64,000 nt of DNA from Bacteroidota bacterium (lineage in GTDB: Bacteria; Bacteroidota; Bacteroidia; JACPRZ01). The notes under the pieces are model-generated. The model was given only the letters and a program-made list of their open reading frames with translations. It searched no databases and was not told where the DNA came from. This document shows positions 59,838-64,000 of the stretch, in pieces (position 1 is the stretch's first letter; each line of letters starts with the position of its first letter). The translations under genes were made by a program, and so were the position numbers. Where the stretch lies: positions 1 to 64,000 of the forward strand of contig JACPRZ010000016.1 of assembly GCA_016193485.1 (NCBI GenBank). The letters are read 5' to 3'.

Positions 59838-60164
59838 ATGCACAAGACGATATTTCATATCGGCAGGTACTACATCCTGGTATGGCACGTATTTAAAAAA
59901 CCCGAAAAAGCAGCCATTTACTACCGCCAGTTCCTTCGTGAACTTGATACGATCGGAATAAATTCTATCGGGATTGTAACCATAATTTCCCTCTTTATGG
60001 GCGCTGTGATCACCATTCAGACCGCTTTCGGACTGAGTTCCCTTATTCCTGAATTTACGGTCGGTTACATTACCCGTGACTCGGTGATTCTTGAATTCTC
60101 TCCCACAATATACAATATTATGCCTGATTCTTGCCGGGAAGGTGGGATCCAATATCGCTTCTGA
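59838..60164 (+). CDS. 5' half of frameshifted MlaE-type ABC permease
   Basis: Reads as the N-terminal half of an MlaE/YrbE permease: amphipathic start, then IGIVTIISLFMGAVITIQTAF, SLIPEFTVGYITRDSVILEF and SPT. After the tandem heptamer at 60105-60118 the frame turns to unrelated sequence and stops at 60164. Without the second heptamer copy it continues ILCLILAGKVGSNIASEIG, the core family motif. So this is one gene with the following reading frame. MlaE forms the membrane part of the ABC importer that moves phospholipid between membranes. Confidence 0.8.
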   Translation: MHKTIFHIGRYYILVWHVFKKPEKAAIYYRQFLRELDTIGINSIGIVTIISLFMGAVITIQTAFGLSSLIPEFTVGYITRDSVILEFSPTIYNIMPDSCREGGIQYRF

Positions 60165-60585
60165 GATTGGAACCATGAGGGTTACCGAGCAGATTGACGC
60201 TCTTGAAATAATGGGTGTTAATTCCGCCAGTTATCTTATCCTGCCGAAAATATTATCATCGCTTTTTATATTCCCGGTCCTGGTGCTGTTCAGCATGGTT
60301 TTATCCATCTGGGGAGGATGGATGGCGGGTATGTTCACCAACTGTATAACTTCACATGATTACCTCTATGGCATTCAGTACGCTTTCAGACCTTTTAACA
60401 TTACCTATGCGTTGATAAAGACCGAATTTTTTGCATTTATTATTGCCTCCATATCTGCGTACCATGGATATTATGTTAATGGCGGAGCGCTTGAAGTCGG
60501 TAAAGCAAGCACCAGGGCGGTGGTTTACAGTAACATCCTGATTCTTTTATTTAATGTCCTGCTCACCCAATTACTGCTTACATGA
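60091..60585 (+). CDS. 3' half of frameshifted MlaE-type ABC permease
   Basis: From the heptamer duplication onward the other frame carries the rest of the permease: LILAGKVGSNIASEIGTM, RVTEQIDALEIMGVNSASYL, the later TM helices and the GGALEVGKASTRAVV segment before the last helix. The nominal start (TTG 60091) is an artefact of the frame change; alone this half lacks the first helices and would not insert normally. Its stop overlaps the ATPase start by 4 bp (ATGA), showing that the operon is otherwise intact. Confidence 0.8.
   Translation: MNSLPQYTILCLILAGKVGSNIASEIGTMRVTEQIDALEIMGVNSASYLILPKILSSLFIFPVLVLFSMVLSIWGGWMAGMFTNCITSHDYLYGIQYAFRPFNITYALIKTEFFAFIIASISAYHGYYVNGGALEVGKASTRAVVYSNILILLFNVLLTQLLLT
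60105..60118 (+). repeat. Tandem 7-bp duplication (ACAATAT)x2
   Basis: Two exact ACAATAT copies. One copy gives an unbroken permease; two shift the frame. Net +7 bp. Confidence 0.85.
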
Positions 60586-61349
60586 TTGAATCGGTGAATA
60601 TATCGAAATCCTTTAACGGCCGCCCGGTACTTAAAAATATATCTCTGTTATTTGAACAGGGTAAGACCAACCTTGTAATCGGTGAAAGCGGATCGGGTAA
60701 GACGGTTTTGCTGAAATGCTTAGTGGGATTATTTGAGATTGATGAAGGACAGGTTTTGTTCGGAAACCGGATTTTTTCTGATGCCGCGTTGGGTGTCAGC
60801 GAAAAAGCAAAATTGAAAGATGAGAGGCAAAAAATACGCCAGGAACTCGGTATGCTCTTCCAGGGGGGCGCTCTTTTCGATTCAATGAGCGTTCTTGAAA
60901 ATGTAATGTTTCCGATGAGGATGTTTACGGATATGAAAGAGCCGGAAATGCTCGAAAGGGCTCATTTCTGTCTGAAAAGGGTAAAACTTTCTGATGCGGC
61001 AAAACTGCAAACTTCCGAATTAAGCGGTGGGATGAAAAAAAGAACTGCAATAGCGCGCGCAATCGCTTTAAATCCGCAATATCTTCTTTGCGATGAACCC
61101 AACTCAGGGCTTGATCCGCAGACAGCCGTGGTTATTGATGACCTTATTCAGGAAATTACCAAAGAGTATAATATTACCACCATAATCAACACCCATGATA
61201 TGAATTCGGTTATGGAAATAGGGGAGAAGGTTGTATTTATTTACGAAGGGAAAAAATGGTGGGAAGGTACGAACCGGGAAATATTATTTACCAATAACAG
61301 GGAATTGAACGACTTCGTATATGCGTATAAATCCGGCAGGGGGATGTAG
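60582..61349 (+). CDS. MlaF-type ABC transporter ATPase
   Basis: 255 aa. Walker A GESGSGKT (34-41), Q-loop LFQGGALFDSMSV, signature LSGGMKKR, Walker B YLLCDEP with SGLDP, and the switch His in INTHDM. The sequence after the Q-loop (GALFDSM) is typical of MlaF-type ATPases of lipid/phospholipid transport. Cytosolic, paired with the permease it overlaps by 4 bp. No MlaD-like substrate-binding gene follows in the window; the operon ends at the terminator at 61403. If the permease is truly broken, this subunit would have no partner here. Confidence 0.9.
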   Translation: MIESVNISKSFNGRPVLKNISLLFEQGKTNLVIGESGSGKTVLLKCLVGLFEIDEGQVLFGNRIFSDAALGVSEKAKLKDERQKIRQELGMLFQGGALFDSMSVLENVMFPMRMFTDMKEPEMLERAHFCLKRVKLSDAAKLQTSELSGGMKKRTAIARAIALNPQYLLCDEPNSGLDPQTAVVIDDLIQEITKEYNITTIINTHDMNSVMEIGEKVVFIYEGKKWWEGTNREILFTNNRELNDFVYAYKSGRGM

Positions 61350-61402
61350 GGTAGGTCAAAGTGTTAACTAATGCGCAGTCCAGGTTCCTGATTTCAATAA
61401 AT

Positions 61403-61437
61403 AAAAAAGCCCTGACGGTTTTTCGCCAGGGCTTTTT
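61403..61437. terminator. Bidirectional intrinsic terminator
   Basis: AAAAAGCCCTGACG pairs with CGCCAGGGCTTTTT (one mismatch) around a GTTTTT loop, with A and T runs on either side so it works on both strands. It lies between the convergent MlaF-type ATPase and T9SS cargo genes. Confidence 0.85.
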
Positions 61438-61455
61438 ATTTGAGTTTCCCGAAAT

Positions 61456-64000
61456 TCAAAAGATGACCACCTTTTCGGTACGTTGTTCCTTACCATTGCT
61501 GATCTTAAGGAAGTAAACGCCCTTATTATAATTTGTGAGGTCATAAACTTTAGAATAAGAACCGCTTACAGGGGTAGTTTCACTCATTACCACCTGGCCA
61601 AGGATATTCCTTATTTCAAAGGAATAATTATCCTTTTTTACATTCTTCATTGTCAGGAAGAAAATTCCATTATTCGGGTTGGGAATAATGTCAAACCTGG
61701 TCAATGGGAAGTTCTCTTCAATACCGACAGGGACATTTACAAGTAAGGTTACTGAGCATGCGTTTGCATCGTATACAGTAACAGAATAATTCCCACTACT
61801 TAGACCCGTACCTGAAGGGCCTGTTATAACATTAGGAATCCAGTTATAGGTGTAAGGTGTTGCACCACCGGATACCACGACAGTAATAGTTCCGTTATTC
61901 TGATTGTTGATTTCGGGTGTGACAACTGTGTCGGTAATGGCAACTGCAGTTGCAGGTTCGGTGATGAAAACCGCTGCACTTGTATCGGAACAACCTTTGG
62001 CGTCTGAAATCATGCAGGCATATGTGTCTGCTGTAAGTCCGGTTAAATCCTGGGCAACACCAACAAGAGTAGTATCGCTCAATCTTATCCACATATATGT
62101 ATAACCTGGTGTTCCACCCGATACCGTCAGATCAATTGCCCCGGTCGCCTGGCCTTTACAATCGACATCAGTACCAGAAACGGTTGAAGATAGCGCTGCA
62201 GCAGGTTGATTGATGGTAACCAACTTAGGCGAATAACAACCGGATGAATCGGTTACCGTTGCCGTATAGGTTCCGGCTATCAATCCGGTAGCGGTTGCAT
62301 TGGTCTGGCCATTCGACCACAGGTACGAATATGGCTGATTCCCACCTGTAGGTGATACCGTTGCCGAACCAGTTGCGTCACCATAACAAGCCACATCAAC
62401 AGTATTAGAAATATTTACTCCGAGGCCGCCACTGCTTACCGTAGTGGTTGAACTATCGGTGCAACCGTAAAGATCGGTTACATACACATCATAGTAGTCA
62501 GGTGCCAGGCCGGTAATAGTGGCAGATGTTCCTCCATTACTCCAATTGTATGAAAATGGGGAACCGTAACCTGATACATAAACAGAAGCGGAACCATCAC
62601 TCAAACCACAGGAGGCATCAACCGTTACAAGGGAATCAATCTGTAATCCGGAATCAACTGTATCGATAGTTGCATTTTTAACTACCGTACATCCCACTGC
62701 ATCTGTAACAGTAACCGTATAGTCACCTGCAACCACATCAGTATTGGCCGATGTTGTAGCACCGTTTGACCAGGAATAACTATACGGAGAAGTTCCGTTG
62801 GCGGCATTAACCATTGCATCACCGACTCCGGCACTGCATGTATCACCGGTTACGGAAGTGGTTGCGGTCATAGGTGAAGCATCAGGAACCGATACGCTCA
62901 ATTGCACTCCGCATCCTTTATTGTCGGTAACAGTTACTGCATATGAACCGGCAGTCAACCCGGTAGCAATTGAAGTAGTGTTGCCGTTTGACCATGCAAA
63001 AGTATATGGAGATGTACCGCCACTCGGACTTACAGAAGCGTTGCCTTTCCCTGAATTACAGGTGTCGGAGGCGGTTGTTACAGTAGTAGAAATAACCGGG
63101 CAGATTACAGCAGGCATTGTAAGGTTGAGCCGGATAAAAGGCGTGTAGTTGATGTAATACCACTGACCAGAGTAAATGTACCCGGGTGCTGAAGTAGGAT
63201 ATCCGCCATTCGGTGCATCATGGGCGATGATTGCTGTTGCGCTGTCGGTTCCGGAAAAATCAACTATGGAAACGAAAATACTTGAGTTTTCCGCAAGTGG
63301 AACTCCCGTTGAAGGAGTAATAATCGGCAGGGTTTTGGTAACAAATGCAGGGAATGTCCCAATATCTGCAGAAGCGATGGTGTAAAAATCAGTGCTGCCC
63401 ATTTCAACAGCGGGATCAACCGAAACATCCCAAATTTTGCCCTGTATGGTAGTACCCACTACAGTGTTCGGTCCGAGTTCAAAGGAGATTGAGGTAGCCG
63501 TATCAGCATTGGTTATGTCATAGAGATTTGCAAGTTCATAAGGACCCGCCAGTCCGAATGCCTTGGCAGTAAGTTGATATTGCGCCTGGTCGTTATCTCT
63601 TGAGAAAATTGTATCGGTGACAGTGAAAGTTTCTGTTATTTGATCATCAACCGGAACCTCGTCAATGTTATCTATTGAAGATGTGAAAGTAACAGTATAA
63701 TTACCAAGAGAATTGGAAAATAATGGGGGATTAACAGTAAACACTGCAGTATCAAAAGCTGTCAGGGTGCTGTCGGCTGAGGTGGCTTGATATACAACCG
63801 TTGTCCCGATTTTTTCTTCTACCGTCAGATTTACACCTGTCTCAACAGTGCTGGTGCTGTTGTAAATTTCAGCGATAAAAGTAACCGTATCCAGTTGGTT
63901 GACGGGTATTTGGGCATATTCAGGCCACATCCACTGGTCAAGATAAACATATCCGCCAATGCCAATATTATCAGTAATAACATCAATTGAAATATCATCA
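61456..64000 (-). CDS. T9SS type A cargo protein with SprB-type repeats, 5' end beyond window
   Basis: The frame is open to the right edge (another 23 codons upstream of the Met at 63930, including YVYLDQW), so the N-terminus is missing; about 847 residues are visible. The first part resembles a secreted beta-sandwich module (VNQLDTVTFIAEIYNS). From about residue 300 come six or seven SprB-type repeats of ~75 residues (DTCNSGKGNASVSPSGGTSP, VACYGDATGSATVSPTGG and others), each with SYAVTVTDNKGC-like ends. The C-terminus is a type A sorting signal (FDIIPNPNNGIFFLTM ... GVYFLKISNGKEQ ... KVVIF). Exported by T9SS; binding target unknown. Confidence 0.85.
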   Translation of the reverse strand, partial: DDISIDVITDNIGIGGYVYLDQWMWPEYAQIPVNQLDTVTFIAEIYNSTSTVETGVNLTVEEKIGTTVVYQATSADSTLTAFDTAVFTVNPPLFSNSLGNYTVTFTSSIDNIDEVPVDDQITETFTVTDTIFSRDNDQAQYQLTAKAFGLAGPYELANLYDITNADTATSISFELGPNTVVGTTIQGKIWDVSVDPAVEMGSTDFYTIASADIGTFPAFVTKTLPIITPSTGVPLAENSSIFVSIVDFSGTDSATAIIAHDAPNGGYPTSAPGYIYSGQWYYINYTPFIRLNLTMPAVICPVISTTVTTASDTCNSGKGNASVSPSGGTSPYTFAWSNGNTTSIATGLTAGSYAVTVTDNKGCGVQLSVSVPDASPMTATTSVTGDTCSAGVGDAMVNAANGTSPYSYSWSNGATTSANTDVVAGDYTVTVTDAVGCTVVKNATIDTVDSGLQIDSLVTVDASCGLSDGSASVYVSGYGSPFSYNWSNGGTSATITGLAPDYYDVYVTDLYGCTDSSTTTVSSGGLGVNISNTVDVACYGDATGSATVSPTGGNQPYSYLWSNGQTNATATGLIAGTYTATVTDSSGCYSPKLVTINQPAAALSSTVSGTDVDCKGQATGAIDLTVSGGTPGYTYMWIRLSDTTLVGVAQDLTGLTADTYACMISDAKGCSDTSAAVFITEPATAVAITDTVVTPEINNQNNGTITVVVSGGATPYTYNWIPNVITGPSGTGLSSGNYSVTVYDANACSVTLLVNVPVGIEENFPLTRFDIIPNPNNGIFFLTMKNVKKDNYSFEIRNILGQVVMSETTPVSGSYSKVYDLTNYNKGVYFLKISNGKEQRTEKVVIF

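Overview
The window comes from a Bacteroidota chromosome, probably an uncultured or environmental lineage. The evidence is the type IX secretion (T9SS) sorting domains of both kinds (gliding-associated type B and the shorter type A), a PorP/SprF protein, a MurF-alanine racemase fusion, FeoB with a FeoA-domain partner, -7 boxes of the TAnnTTTG type with no strong Shine-Dalgarno sites, and many short palindromic repeats between and inside genes. No rRNA, CRISPR array, transposase or phage structural gene was found. One intact tRNA gene, tRNA-Arg(CCU), is present.

Layout. 1-16211: plus-strand array of six secreted adhesin-like or tail-fibre-like proteins, most sharing one N-terminal module and several ending in a peptidase S74 chaperone domain. 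It is interrupted by a PIN toxin-antitoxin pair (5170-5818, minus) and a GH8 glycosidase (12571-14013). 16243-23125: a giant SprB-like repeat protein, frameshifted at a G10 tract, followed by its PorP/SprF partner. 23165-26594: toxin remnant with an XRE antitoxin, a PD40/SPOR envelope protein and a WbqC-family protein. 26749-31563: metE, a ferredoxin reductase-like protein, tdk and a metallophosphoesterase. 31590-39484: four tandem TPR-membrane sensor paralogues that all stop where a SpoIIE phosphatase domain would begin, then one solitary SpoIIE phosphatase. 39496-41979: murF-alr. 42007-46898: tRNA-Arg(CCU) surrounded by three tRNA-like copies, two with palindromes in both D- and T-loop positions and one with the T-loop palindrome only, plus a second type B T9SS giant and a GIY-YIG gene that runs into the tRNA. 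46950-53513: a VWA-like membrane protein and three paralogous T9SS cargo proteins. 53517-59770, minus: hflX, a membrane protein, an aminotransferase, a SprT-like protein, feoB and a FeoA-domain protein. 59838-61349, plus: an Mla-type ABC permease split by a 7-bp duplication, and its ATPase. 61456-64000, minus: a T9SS cargo protein running off the right edge.

Three themes stand out. First, the surface proteome is expanded and is built from internal repeats and homopolymeric G/C tracts that could switch or reassort. Second, several unrelated short palindromic elements sit inside coding sequences in frame, in signal peptides, at stop codons and in loops of tRNA copies, so insertion seems tolerated where a loop or linker can absorb it. 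Third, the TPR/SpoIIE cluster looks like a tandem sensor-cassette array with partial cassette remnants at both ends. Function assignments rest on motif recognition by eye; no alignment or database search was run.
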